Shown one piece after another: positions 1 to 6,561 of a stretch of 9,309 bases of DNA. The translations under genes and the position numbers were made by a program. The notes beneath the pieces are model-generated. The model did no database searches. It was not told the origin of the DNA and saw nothing but the letters and a program-made list of their open reading frames with translations. The stretch's first letter is position 1. The number at the start of each line of letters is the position of its first letter. The DNA comes from Coriobacteriaceae bacterium (GTDB lineage Bacteria; Actinomycetota; Coriobacteriia; Coriobacteriales; UMGS124), in the NCBI GenBank assembly GCA_019420325.1, contig JAHZHK010000111.1, forward strand, positions 1 to 9,309, in the 5' to 3' direction.

Positions 1-1
1 C

Positions 2-109
2 CAGCCCGAGCAGCCCAGCCAGCCCGAGCAGCCCAGCCAGCCCGAGCAGCCCAGCCAGCCCGAGCAGCCCAGCCAGCCCGAGCAGCCCAGCAACCCTGAT
101 CAGCCTGGC
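2..109 (+). repeat. In-frame 18-bp tandem repeat encoding QPEQPS
   Basis: Five copies (2-19, 20-37, 38-55, 56-73, 74-91) are identical at every base. A sixth unit (92-109) has drifted to NPDQPG. The array begins at the window edge, so the true copy number is unknown. Complete identity, including synonymous positions, points to recent expansion by slippage or recombination. At the protein level this is an extended Pro-rich wall-spanning spacer. Confidence 0.92.
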
Positions 110-319
110 ACCGACACGGACGCCCCCAAGCCTGAGACTGTTGTCGGCAAGGACGACGCTCCTAAGGCTGACGCCGTAAAGCAGGAGACCGCCAAGAAGC
201 AGCTCCCCAAGACTGCCGATGAGACGAACACTGCTGCTATGGCTGCTGTCGCCGGTGCTGGCGTTGCCGCTGTTGCTGCCGGTGCCGTCCTCATGGGCCG
301 TCGCAAGAACGAGAACTAA
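2..319 (+). CDS. C-terminal part of a sortase-anchored (LPXTG-like) cell-wall surface protein, 5' end outside the window
   Basis: The frame is open from the first bases and ends at TAA 317-319, so only about the last 105 residues are present. In order they are: a Pro/Gln/Glu/Ser repeat region (QPEQPS units, nt 2-109); a charged Lys/Asp/Glu/Ala stretch; the sorting motif LPKTA (nt 203-217) followed by Asp-Glu; an Ala/Val/Gly-rich hydrophobic helix; and a short positive tail (GRRKNEN). This is the standard layout of a sortase substrate: the enzyme cuts after Thr and links the protein to the peptidoglycan, while the Pro-rich region spans the wall. The fifth motif residue is Ala rather than the usual Gly. 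The functional N-terminal domain (adhesin, enzyme or other) lies outside the window, so its role cannot be named. A strong terminator follows at 399-438. Confidence 0.85.
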   Translation, partial: QPEQPSQPEQPSQPEQPSQPEQPSQPEQPSNPDQPGTDTDAPKPETVVGKDDAPKADAVKQETAKKQLPKTADETNTAAMAAVAGAGVAAVAAGAVLMGRRKNEN

Positions 320-398
320 GCTCTATAGTTCTCAATCGCTCCCGTGTACGACGCTCTTTCTGATGTAAGACGTAGTCAGAAGGCTTGTACGTAAGACA

Positions 399-438
399 CG
401 CCCCCATTTCTCTCATTGCAGAGGAGTGGGGGCGTTTT
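399..438 (+). terminator. Rho-independent terminator of the surface-protein gene
   Basis: Arms CGCCCCCA (399-406) and TGGGGGCG (427-434) pair perfectly over 8 bp. Inner CTCT/AGAG pairing can extend the helix, and TTTT (435-438) follows directly. It lies 80 bases after the stop codon at 317-319. A weaker inverted repeat (TTCTGA 358-363 / TCAGAA 376-381) lies just upstream. Confidence 0.85.
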
Positions 439-465
439 GCATTGGAACAACTCTCTTGTGATATT
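437..465 (+). promoter_or_regulatory. Possible promoter for tcdA
   Basis: A -35-like TTGCAT (437-442) and a -10-like GATATT (460-465) are separated by 17 bp, with TG at 457-458 giving an extended -10. It starts right at the upstream terminator and would leave a leader of about 145 nt. A second candidate -10, TATAAG (589-594), sits closer to the gene but has no good -35. This is pattern matching only. Confidence 0.35.
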
Positions 466-485
466 TTTCGATTGTGATAAGGCTG

Positions 486-534
486 AATCGCCCATCCTGC
501 CCATTTCTCATGCACGTGTGGGCCTTCGGCGATT
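486..534 (+). other. Nested inverted repeat in the tcdA leader
   Basis: The outer arms AATCGCC (486-492) and GGCGATT (528-534) pair perfectly over 7 bp. Inside them GCCCA (499-503) pairs with TGGGC (519-523), and the loop contains the palindrome CACGTG (513-518). If the promoter at 437-465 is real, the structure is transcribed in the 5' leader. It could be a leader RNA element, a protein-binding site or a weak secondary terminator. It matches no riboswitch class I recognise. Confidence 0.4.
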
Positions 535-607
535 GCACTGTTCGGCTGCGCTATCATGGCCGCGCTCTTTTTGATAGTTTTCCGCAGGTATAAGGCGCGC
601 ATTGTTT

Positions 608-612
608 GGAGG
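608..612 (+). promoter_or_regulatory. Ribosome binding site deciding the tcdA start
   Basis: GGAGG lies 5 nt before ATG 618. An in-frame TTG at 606 overlaps this site and has no Shine-Dalgarno sequence at proper spacing, so ATG 618 is preferred. Confidence 0.8.
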
Positions 613-617
613 CCCGC

Positions 618-1391
618 ATGCTGCTCGACCAATTCTCTCGTACGAGACTTCTTCTCGGCGATGACGGTGTGGAGGCGCTCCGCGGGAGCCGTGTGTGCGT
701 CTTTGGCGTGGGCGGCGTGGGCGGCTATGTTGTAGAGGCGCTCGCTCGCTGTGGTGTGGGCGCTATCGACATCGTGGATAACGATACGGTTTCCGTTACC
801 AACATCAATCGTCAAATTATCGCCACGTGGGACACGATTGACCGCTACAAGGTCGACGTGATGGCCGAGCGTATCTCCTCCATCAACCCTGATTGCCACG
901 TTGTCAAGCACTGCTGCTTTTACTTGCCGCAAACGCGCGGTGAGTTTGACTTTTCCACGTACGACTACGTTGTCGACGCGGTGGACACGGTCGCCGCCAA
1001 ACTTGACATTATCGTGGCAGCCAATGAAGCGGGCACACCTGTTATCTCTTGCATGGGTGCAGGTAACAAGCTCGATCCTACCAAGCTTGAAGTGGCCGAC
1101 ATCTACGACACCTCCGTGTGCCGCTTGGCTCGTGTCATGCGCCGCGAGCTGCGCCGTCGTAATATTGCCTCGCTTAAGTGCGTGTACTCGCGCGAGCCTT
1201 CCGTTGAGATATCCGACGGTGCGTCTGCCTGTGAAAAGGGGAGCGTCTGCCCTCCAGGGTCCTCGCTTGCACATCTCAATCCTCGTGCGGTGCCCGGCTC
1301 TGTTTCGTTCGTGCCCAGCGTGGCGGGCCTCATCATCGCCTCGGAGGTCGTGCGCGATCTCATCGCTTCGGTAGCCAAGGCTGACGAATAG
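618..1391 (+). CDS. tcdA: tRNA threonylcarbamoyladenosine dehydratase (TcdA/CsdL), E1-like ThiF/MoeB superfamily
   Basis: Predicted cytoplasmic ATP-dependent enzyme that dehydrates t6A at position 37 of ANN-decoding tRNAs to the cyclic form ct6A, improving decoding. The 257-residue product matches the family length. Visible features: the N-terminal FSRTRLLLGDDGVEAL; the Rossmann ATP loop GVGGVGG (residues 30-36); the VDNDTVSVTNINRQ segment typical of E1-like adenylating enzymes; MGAGNKLDPT; the RVMRRELRRR stretch; and the C-terminal GSVSFVPSVAGLIIASEVV. The last three separate TcdA from ThiF, MoeB and HesA, and there is no thiazole or molybdopterin gene nearby. ATG 618 is chosen over TTG 606 because GGAGG at 608-612 is well spaced for it. 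The stop is 25 nt from the MocR-type gene, suggesting co-transcription. The sulfur-transfer partners CsdA/CsdE are not in view. Substrate and pathway come from family knowledge. Confidence 0.93.
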   Translation: MLLDQFSRTRLLLGDDGVEALRGSRVCVFGVGGVGGYVVEALARCGVGAIDIVDNDTVSVTNINRQIIATWDTIDRYKVDVMAERISSINPDCHVVKHCCFYLPQTRGEFDFSTYDYVVDAVDTVAAKLDIIVAANEAGTPVISCMGAGNKLDPTKLEVADIYDTSVCRLARVMRRELRRRNIASLKCVYSREPSVEISDGASACEKGSVCPPGSSLAHLNPRAVPGSVSFVPSVAGLIIASEVVRDLIASVAKADE

Positions 1392-1416
1392 TCCGCAAAA
1401 GGGGGCGAAGCCGGCG

Positions 1417-3024
1417 ATGCTGACCTATGACCTTTCTCAGCGCGGTGACGAGAGCCTATATGAATATCTGTATCTCTGCATTCGCGCGGATATAGAGAAT
1501 AGGTCCATCCCCGCCGGTCGTCGTCTTCCTTCCAAGCGTGCCCTTGCCAAGCATCTCGGCGTGAGCCTCATCACGGTAGAGGGTGCATATTCCCAGCTTG
1601 TGGCCGAGGGATATGTTCGCGCCGAGGCTCGTCGCGGCTATTATGCATGCGAGCTGGAAGTTGGGCCCACGCATCCGGGACATGGGTCCGGCCTGTCTGT
1701 GTCTGTAGACCAACCCGGCAATTCTTACTTGCTCGTGCACGTAAACACGCCTGCCGAGCAAAATTCACCTGCGCAGGCAGGCGGACAGCCTGATTCCACT
1801 TGCCTTGCTCCGGCAGTTCCTCTTGCCCAACCCAATCAGCCAGACCAAGCAAAGCAGCCGGTTGGCACCACGCGTTCCATTGACGAAGCCGCGTCCCATG
1901 CTTCCCTGATTGCCGATTTCTCCTCGGGCTCGCTCCCGCTCAATCGCTTTCCCTTTTCCAGCTGGGCCAAAACGGTCCGCGAGGTTTTGAGCCGCGAGTC
2001 CGAACAGTCGCTGCTTGGCGACACGTGCGCTCAGGGTGCCCTGGCCCTTCGCGTTCAATTGGCAGAGTACCTGCACTCTTTTCGAGGCATGCAGGTGAGC
2101 CCGGAGCAGATTGTTGTTGCGGCGGGATCTCAGGTGCTCGACAACCTCATTGTGCAGCTGCTTGGTCGCGAGCGCGGCTATGCAGTTGAAACACCGGGAT
2201 ACTCGCGCCTTGCGAGCATCTATCGAGCAAACGATGCCAAGCTCGCCTATGTCCCGCTCGACGACGGTGGCATCAGCATGCCCCACCTGCGGGCAAGCGG
2301 GGTAAACGTCGCCCACATCATGCCCTCGCACCAGTTCCCCACGGGCCTGGTCACGTCGGTCGCGCGTCGCTACGAGCTTCTTGCCTGGGCAAGCGAGCAG
2401 CCTGGGCGCTACATCGTCGAAGACGATTACGACTGCGAGTTCCGTCTTTCAGGTCGCCCCATCCCGGCGCTCATGAGCGTGGACGCTTCCTCGTGCGTCA
2501 TCTACACCAACACGTTTGCCAAGAGCCTGGGTTCGTCCTTCCGCATCGCGTATATGGTTTTGCCCTTGCCGCTTGCGGATGCTTACCAGGAAAAACTTGG
2601 CTTCTATTCCTCCACGGTGTCAGCCACCGAGCAGCTTGCCCTGGCGCGCTTCATTTCCACGGGCGAGTACGAGCGACATGTCGCGCGCACGCGCTCCTAT
2701 TACCGATCTCTCAAAAACGAGCTGGTAGATGCGTTGCGTAGCTGTCCTGTTGCCGACCGCATCCAAACTGAGGCAACCGAGGCGGGCCTTCACTTCCTCA
2801 TGCACGTGGATGTGCCCGCCCCCACCGAGGCCTTTCTGCAAGCGGCGCGCGCTCGCGGCGTTGTCCTGTCGCCGCTGTCCGCGTTCTGCGCTCCCGGCCA
2901 GGCACTGGCACCCGGCTACGACGGCACGTACGTTATGAACTTCGCAGGCCTCGCCCCCAACCAAGCGCGTCCCGCCGCAGATGCAATCGCCCAGGCAGTT
3001 CAAGACGTCCTAGAGAAGCGGTAG
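1417..3024 (+). CDS. MocR-type transcriptional regulator: GntR winged helix fused to a class I aminotransferase-like domain
   Basis: The product has 535 residues. Residues about 10-80 form a GntR-type winged helix (LYEYLYLCIRADI, GRRLPSKRALAKHLGVS, VEGAYSQLVAEGYV). Residues about 81-164 are a long Pro/Gln/Ala-rich linker. From about 165 there is a fold-type I aminotransferase domain, with VEDDYDCEF at 334-342 (Asp336 likely binds the pyridine nitrogen) and Lys369 in TFAKSLGSSFR as the expected PLP Schiff-base lysine. Such proteins sense PLP or an amino-compound adduct of it and act as DNA-binding regulators, not free aminotransferases. Known members include PdxR and GabR, but no pdxST, gab or taurine genes are present here, so the target is unknown. 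ATG 1417 follows GGGGG (1401-1405) at a longish 11-nt spacing. It is probably co-transcribed with tcdA. It could still regulate vitamin B6 genes elsewhere. Confidence 0.92.
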   Translation: MLTYDLSQRGDESLYEYLYLCIRADIENRSIPAGRRLPSKRALAKHLGVSLITVEGAYSQLVAEGYVRAEARRGYYACELEVGPTHPGHGSGLSVSVDQPGNSYLLVHVNTPAEQNSPAQAGGQPDSTCLAPAVPLAQPNQPDQAKQPVGTTRSIDEAASHASLIADFSSGSLPLNRFPFSSWAKTVREVLSRESEQSLLGDTCAQGALALRVQLAEYLHSFRGMQVSPEQIVVAAGSQVLDNLIVQLLGRERGYAVETPGYSRLASIYRANDAKLAYVPLDDGGISMPHLRASGVNVAHIMPSHQFPTGLVTSVARRYELLAWASEQPGRYIVEDDYDCEFRLSGRPIPALMSVDASSCVIYTNTFAKSLGSSFRIAYMVLPLPLADAYQEKLGFYSSTVSATEQLALARFISTGEYERHVARTRSYYRSLKNELVDALRSCPVADRIQTEATEAGLHFLMHVDVPAPTEAFLQAARARGVVLSPLSAFCAPGQALAPGYDGTYVMNFAGLAPNQARPAADAIAQAVQDVLEKR

Positions 3025-3228
3025 CTCCCTGGATCATCCCGCCGCCATGCGTGCCGGTTCACAGGCCATACGAGCTTGACTTTGAGCGCCGCGCGGGCAG
3101 TTCTCTGAGTTCGACCTGTGCCGTTGCCGGTGTTTTGAGGTTATCGGCCATTGTTTTGTTGCATCCCAATCCCGTCTGCCGCGTGATATGTGCTTTGACC
3201 GATACGCCTGGTCATTGCGCCTGTTTGG

Positions 3229-3234
3229 TATACA
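3229..3234 (+). promoter_or_regulatory. Possible -10 element for argC
   Basis: TATACA (3229-3234), preceded by TTTGG, lies 61 nt before the argC start. No good -35 sits at 16-18 bp; the nearest TTGACC (3195-3200) is 28 bp away. The 271-nt gap 3025-3295 shows no clear terminator for the MocR gene and no ARG box that I can identify. Confidence 0.25.
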
Positions 3235-3283
3235 CTTCCACCCCAACAAACATGCGCGCTATGCGGCGTGCGTCCAAGGCGGG

Positions 3284-3288
3284 AAGGA
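3284..3288 (+). promoter_or_regulatory. Ribosome binding site deciding the argC start
   Basis: AAGGA, 7 nt before ATG 3296. The open frame extends upstream to an ATG at 3188, but that extension has no ribosome binding site and does not resemble the family. Confidence 0.75.
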
Positions 3289-3295
3289 CAAGCAC

Positions 3296-4288
3296 ATGAC
3301 GAAGGTCTTCATCGACGGCGAGGCGGGCACCACCGGTCTGCGCATCCACGACAGGCTCGCGGGCCGTGCCGACATCGAGCTGCTCAGCGTGCCCTATGAG
3401 CTGCGCAAAGACCCTGTCGCTCGTGCGGAGGCGCTCAACTCTGCCGACATTGCCTTCCTCTGCCTTCCCGACGCTGCCGCCATCGAGGCGGTCGCGCTTG
3501 TGGAGAACCCCAACACGGTCGTCATCGACACCTCCACCGCGCACCGCACCGCCCCCGGCTGGACCTACGGCTTTCCCGAGGTAGGCGGCCTGCGCGAGCG
3601 CATCGTCGCCTCCAAGCGCATTGCCAACCCCGGTTGTCACGCGAGCGGTTTCATCGCTCTCGTCGCACCCCTCGTTGCCGCAGGCGTTGTCCGCGCCGAC
3701 GCGCAGCTCAGCGCCACGTCGCTCACCGGGTATTCCGGCGGTGGCAAAAAGACGATTGCCCAGTATGAACAGGGTGCGACGTGCGTGGAGGGCAGTGGCG
3801 TCGACGGCGCCACGTCCAGTGCGGTCATCCCGGAAGACGGCCTCCTGCAGGCTCCTCGTCTCTACGCGCTCGGCCAGACGCACAAGCACCTGCCTGAGAT
3901 GATCAAGGTCTGCGGCCTGGAGAACGCTCCCGTCTTCTGCCCTGTCATTGCGCCTTACTATGCGGGCATGGAGGTCATCGTGCCCCTCACCTCGCGTGAC
4001 CTCTCTCAGGGCTGCGATCTTGCCGCCGTGGCCGACGCTTATGCGCGCGCTTACGCTCCTGGTAGCGGCCTTGTCCGCTTCGAGCGTGCAGCCGATGAGG
4101 GCGGTTTCATGTCCGCCGCTGCCTTCTCCGGTCGCGACGACATGCAGGTCGCGGTGGTGGGCAATGACGAGCGCATGACTCTGGTCGCTCGCTTTGACAA
4201 CCTCGGTAAGGGTGCCTCAGGCGCTGCCATCCAGAACATGAACATCGTCCTGGGTGCTGAGGAGTCTTGCGGCCTCAATATCGGCTAG
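3296..4288 (+). CDS. argC: N-acetyl-gamma-glutamyl-phosphate reductase, short (type 2) form
   Basis: Third step of arginine biosynthesis: NADPH-dependent reduction of N-acetyl-glutamyl-5-phosphate to the semialdehyde, in the cytoplasm. The 330-residue product has an N-terminal dinucleotide-binding segment (MTKVFIDGEAGTTG), the catalytic cysteine Cys114 in NPGCHASGF, SGGGKK, and HKHLPEM, which carries the conserved histidine. The opening FIDGEAGTTGLRIHDRL and the length match the shorter ArgC class rather than the ~345-residue class with GATGYTG. The start at 3296 is set by AAGGA at 3284-3288. No argJ, argB, argD or argF is adjacent, although the route needs them; they may be elsewhere or missing. 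The gene stands alone between noncoding stretches, so it is probably transcribed by itself or read into the following genes, since no clear terminator follows. Confidence 0.95.
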   Translation: MTKVFIDGEAGTTGLRIHDRLAGRADIELLSVPYELRKDPVARAEALNSADIAFLCLPDAAAIEAVALVENPNTVVIDTSTAHRTAPGWTYGFPEVGGLRERIVASKRIANPGCHASGFIALVAPLVAAGVVRADAQLSATSLTGYSGGGKKTIAQYEQGATCVEGSGVDGATSSAVIPEDGLLQAPRLYALGQTHKHLPEMIKVCGLENAPVFCPVIAPYYAGMEVIVPLTSRDLSQGCDLAAVADAYARAYAPGSGLVRFERAADEGGFMSAAAFSGRDDMQVAVVGNDERMTLVARFDNLGKGASGAAIQNMNIVLGAEESCGLNIG

Positions 4289-4370
4289 CTGCCCTCCTCC
4301 CAGCCAACCTCAGGTCTCCGCTTTCTTTGCGAGGACGTGCGTCTGGTCCCAGCTTGCTTCTTCAGCGTCG

Positions 4371-4376
4371 TACAAT
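4371..4376 (+). promoter_or_regulatory. Possible -10 element for the two-gene unit 4414-6417
   Basis: TACAAT is a near-consensus -10 with predicted transcription start around 4383, about 30 nt before GTG 4414. TTGCTT (4354-4359) is only 11 bp away, too close for a standard -35, so the -35 is weak or absent. Confidence 0.35.
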
Positions 4377-4399
4377 TTCGCTCGATCCTGCGTCGGGCG

Positions 4400-4406
4400 A
4401 AGGAAG
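4400..4406 (+). promoter_or_regulatory. Ribosome binding site supporting GTG 4414
   Basis: AAGGAAG; the AAGGA core ends 9 nt before GTG 4414. The alternative ATG at 4438 has only a weak GAG at similar spacing. Confidence 0.55.
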
Positions 4407-4413
4407 CCCGGCG

Positions 4414-5412
4414 GTGAACTTAAGCGAGTTGATTTTCATGACCACCAATCCCAACGCCCGTCTTCGTCATCGCTCGTCTTTCGAGCTCAAGCGTGCCGAA
4501 GGCTCCCTGCGCGACCCGCTTGCCAGCGCTGCTACCAGTGTGTGCGAGTGGGTACTGTCCAAGGAGTCCATGTACAACGGCAGCCCTGTGATCGACGACG
4601 TTGAGGACCGCGGCATGTTCCCCATGATGTGGGAATACGCCATGCCCGAGGACTATCGCGGCGGCGACTACGACGAGGACCGCTGGCCGGCCCTTGCCAC
4701 TGCTTGCGTGTGCGATGCCGACGACACCATTGTGACTTGGGTCCTCGAGTACGACGAGCCCGACGCAAACCGCGAGGAGCGCCGCTGGCACACCACGGTC
4801 TGCCTGGAGCGCATCGATTCCGAGACTTGCCGCGTCTCCATCCAGTCCATGTGCCGCACGCTTGATGAGGAAGACACCGAGCTGCCCGATACCATCGCGG
4901 CCCCCTCGTTTGTCCGTGGTCTCATCGACATGCCGGGCTTTACCGCCAAGAAGGGCACGACGCCCCTGGTAGGTGCCCCCGTCAAGCTGCACACCGACAC
5001 GTTCGACCAGTTCGCGACCGCCCTGGTTGACTCCGGCCGCCAGGTGCCGCTCGTGCTCTTTTCCACGGGCTATGACGGCAAGGTTCCCGAGCAGGCCAAG
5101 CAGCTCGCCCGCCGTGCCCTGGGCATCGCCAACGTCTATATCCTCGACTGGTCCGATGAACCGCTGCGTGAGATGCTCCTCCAGCTCTTCGTGCGCGATG
5201 AGCCTTCCGGCGAGTACTCCTGCCCGCGCAGCTCCTGCCGCATGTACATGCCTGGCATCGACCTCACCGACCCGAATCACTCCATGGGTCACGAGAGCTT
5301 CACCCGCGAGATTATGTCTGCGCAGTTGCCCTCCCGCTTTGCGGAGAGCCTCGCACGCCGTCTCATTTCCAACACGCCGGTTTGCGACATCGCGACCCTG
5401 TACGCCGAGTAA
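4414..5412 (+). CDS. Uncharacterised protein in a unit with a DEDDh exonuclease
   Basis: I cannot name a function. From GTG 4414 the product has 332 residues; from ATG 4438 (MTTNPN) it has 324. GTG has the better ribosome binding site, ATG the more natural N-terminus, and the choice is unresolved. The protein is acidic and soluble, with no signal peptide or membrane segment. The N-terminal half is a compact domain with RWHTTVCLERI (residues 124-134) and SFVRGLI (165-171). The C-terminal half has an alternating beta/alpha pattern: RQVPLVLFS (209-217), ARRALGIANVYILDW (232-246) and CRMYMPGID (275-283). From memory, similar 'PVV-S ... LA-LAxV ... RxYxPG' patterns occur in uncharacterised bacterial proteins of several phyla; I could not verify this. 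The exonuclease gene starts 42 nt downstream on the same strand, so the two are probably co-transcribed and may act together. No catalytic motif is obvious. Confidence 0.8.
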   Translation: MNLSELIFMTTNPNARLRHRSSFELKRAEGSLRDPLASAATSVCEWVLSKESMYNGSPVIDDVEDRGMFPMMWEYAMPEDYRGGDYDEDRWPALATACVCDADDTIVTWVLEYDEPDANREERRWHTTVCLERIDSETCRVSIQSMCRTLDEEDTELPDTIAAPSFVRGLIDMPGFTAKKGTTPLVGAPVKLHTDTFDQFATALVDSGRQVPLVLFSTGYDGKVPEQAKQLARRALGIANVYILDWSDEPLREMLLQLFVRDEPSGEYSCPRSSCRMYMPGIDLTDPNHSMGHESFTREIMSAQLPSRFAESLARRLISNTPVCDIATLYAE

Positions 5413-5440
5413 CGCTACGTAGTTCAGCACGTCAGCACGC

Positions 5441-5447
5441 GAAGGAG
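5441..5447 (+). promoter_or_regulatory. Ribosome binding site supporting a TTG start for the exonuclease
   Basis: GAAGGAG, 7 nt before TTG 5455. Its strength and spacing make the rare TTG the best start; no ATG lies near it in frame. Confidence 0.8.
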
Positions 5448-5454
5448 CCTCCCG

Positions 5455-6417
5455 TTGAATCTCGCACAGGCGATAGAGCACGCAACAGCCCTGGCACTGC
5501 CTGGGTTCTTTAGCGATGACGCGACGCTCACTGCCGATCGCGAGCGCAACGAGGAGGCTATCTCGCTGCTCCTGGCGGCTTGGAAGGACGCCCCCGCCGG
5601 GGCGGAGCCCGTGCCGTTCAGGGCGATTCTCGATCTTGCGGACCGTAACCGCGAGACGTGCGATGAGTTCGGCGCCGCGCGCTTGCGCGATACTCGCGGC
5701 ACGAGCCTGTCGAGAGGCCTCGCGGAGGCCGACCTGGTGCGTGGTGTGGCCGCCTTGCAACGTCGCAGCTTCGAGGATGTGGCGCGCGAGGCTGGTGCCG
5801 GTGCAAAAGACCTGGCAAGTGCCTATGTCAACGCGCCGGTATCGGGTACCGTGGTGGGTATCGACATTGAGACCACCGACCGCTACCCCGACCGCGGCTA
5901 TATCCTCAACGTGGGCCTGCAGGTCATGCGCCTGGGTCCCGACACCACCTGCAACGAGGGCTACGTCGCCTATTGCGGCGTGCCCGCCATGTACAAAGAG
6001 CTGGGCATTCCTCTGAGTGACATCCACCATATCGAGTGGGCTGACGTTGAGGGCAAAAAGCCCTTCCGTAAGAACAAGGAACTGCAGAAGGCGATTTTGG
6101 CCGCCCTCACCACGTATCCCTACATGGCGCACAACGCAGCGTTCGAGGATTCTTGGTTCATGCTTCACCTCGATGGGTACGCGGAGGCGCGCAAAGCGGG
6201 GAAGATCATTCCCATCGACACGCGCGACATCTGCCGTCGCCTCGATCCCGAGGTGCGCATTCTGCCGCGCGAGTCCTCGCCTGCCTCGCTTGAGAACTGG
6301 GCTCGCCGCCGCGGCACACTCAAGCCGTCCGAAAAGGAACGCCACCTTGGTTTGGACGACGTCGACCTCATGCTGCGCACGGTCCAGGCGGAGTTCAAAG
6401 AGCGCAATATGTTCTAG
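5455..6417 (+). CDS. DEDDh-family 3'-5' exonuclease with an extra N-terminal region
   Basis: 320-residue predicted cytoplasmic exonuclease of the DnaQ-like fold. All three motifs are present: Exo I in GIDIETTD (Asp137, Glu139), Exo II in AHNAAFEDSWF (Asp232) and Exo III in HLGLDDVD (His297, Asp302), which places it in the DEDDh group and predicts two-metal-ion hydrolysis of single-stranded DNA or RNA ends. The first 130 residues or so are helical and charged and do not resemble the exonuclease fold; they could bind nucleic acid or the upstream gene's product. It lacks the BRCT, helicase or polymerase domains seen in DinG- or PolC-type proteins. The start is TTG 5455 behind GAAGGAG. It is the second gene of a unit with 4414-5412. 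It could be a repair or RNA-processing nuclease; the specific substrate cannot be read from sequence. Confidence 0.9.
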   Translation: MNLAQAIEHATALALPGFFSDDATLTADRERNEEAISLLLAAWKDAPAGAEPVPFRAILDLADRNRETCDEFGAARLRDTRGTSLSRGLAEADLVRGVAALQRRSFEDVAREAGAGAKDLASAYVNAPVSGTVVGIDIETTDRYPDRGYILNVGLQVMRLGPDTTCNEGYVAYCGVPAMYKELGIPLSDIHHIEWADVEGKKPFRKNKELQKAILAALTTYPYMAHNAAFEDSWFMLHLDGYAEARKAGKIIPIDTRDICRRLDPEVRILPRESSPASLENWARRRGTLKPSEKERHLGLDDVDLMLRTVQAEFKERNMF

Positions 6418-6561
6418 GAAACCGATGGGCAAGTGGGCTGTACGGCGTTTCACCATGTAGCACCGCAGGTAGAAACCGCGTTCGATGAAGCCGATTGGAC
6501 GTAATCATCGCTTCCCTAGCGTGCGGGCCCATTTTGGGACCCTGCGCTCGCGAGATACCGA

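Noticed and set aside
2..109. Possible CRISPR array or microsatellite
   Set aside because: The 18-bp repeats are contiguous without spacers and encode an in-frame Pro-rich wall-spanning region.
291..1274. Long minus-strand open frame opposite tcdA
   Set aside because: It crosses a strong terminator and the well-supported tcdA gene and has no recognisable domains.
3188..3295. Upstream extension of argC to an ATG at 3188
   Set aside because: No ribosome binding site, it covers a possible -10 element, and ArgC proteins begin at the nucleotide-binding strand, matching ATG 3296.
3025..3295. ARG box or T-box-like leader before argC
   Set aside because: I found no ARG-box palindrome, T-box sequence or specifier hairpin that could be defended.
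4420..6456. Very long minus-strand open frame opposite the unknown protein and exonuclease genes
   Set aside because: It is antisense to two genes with clear ribosome binding sites and, for the exonuclease, intact catalytic motifs; its product resembles no family I recognise.
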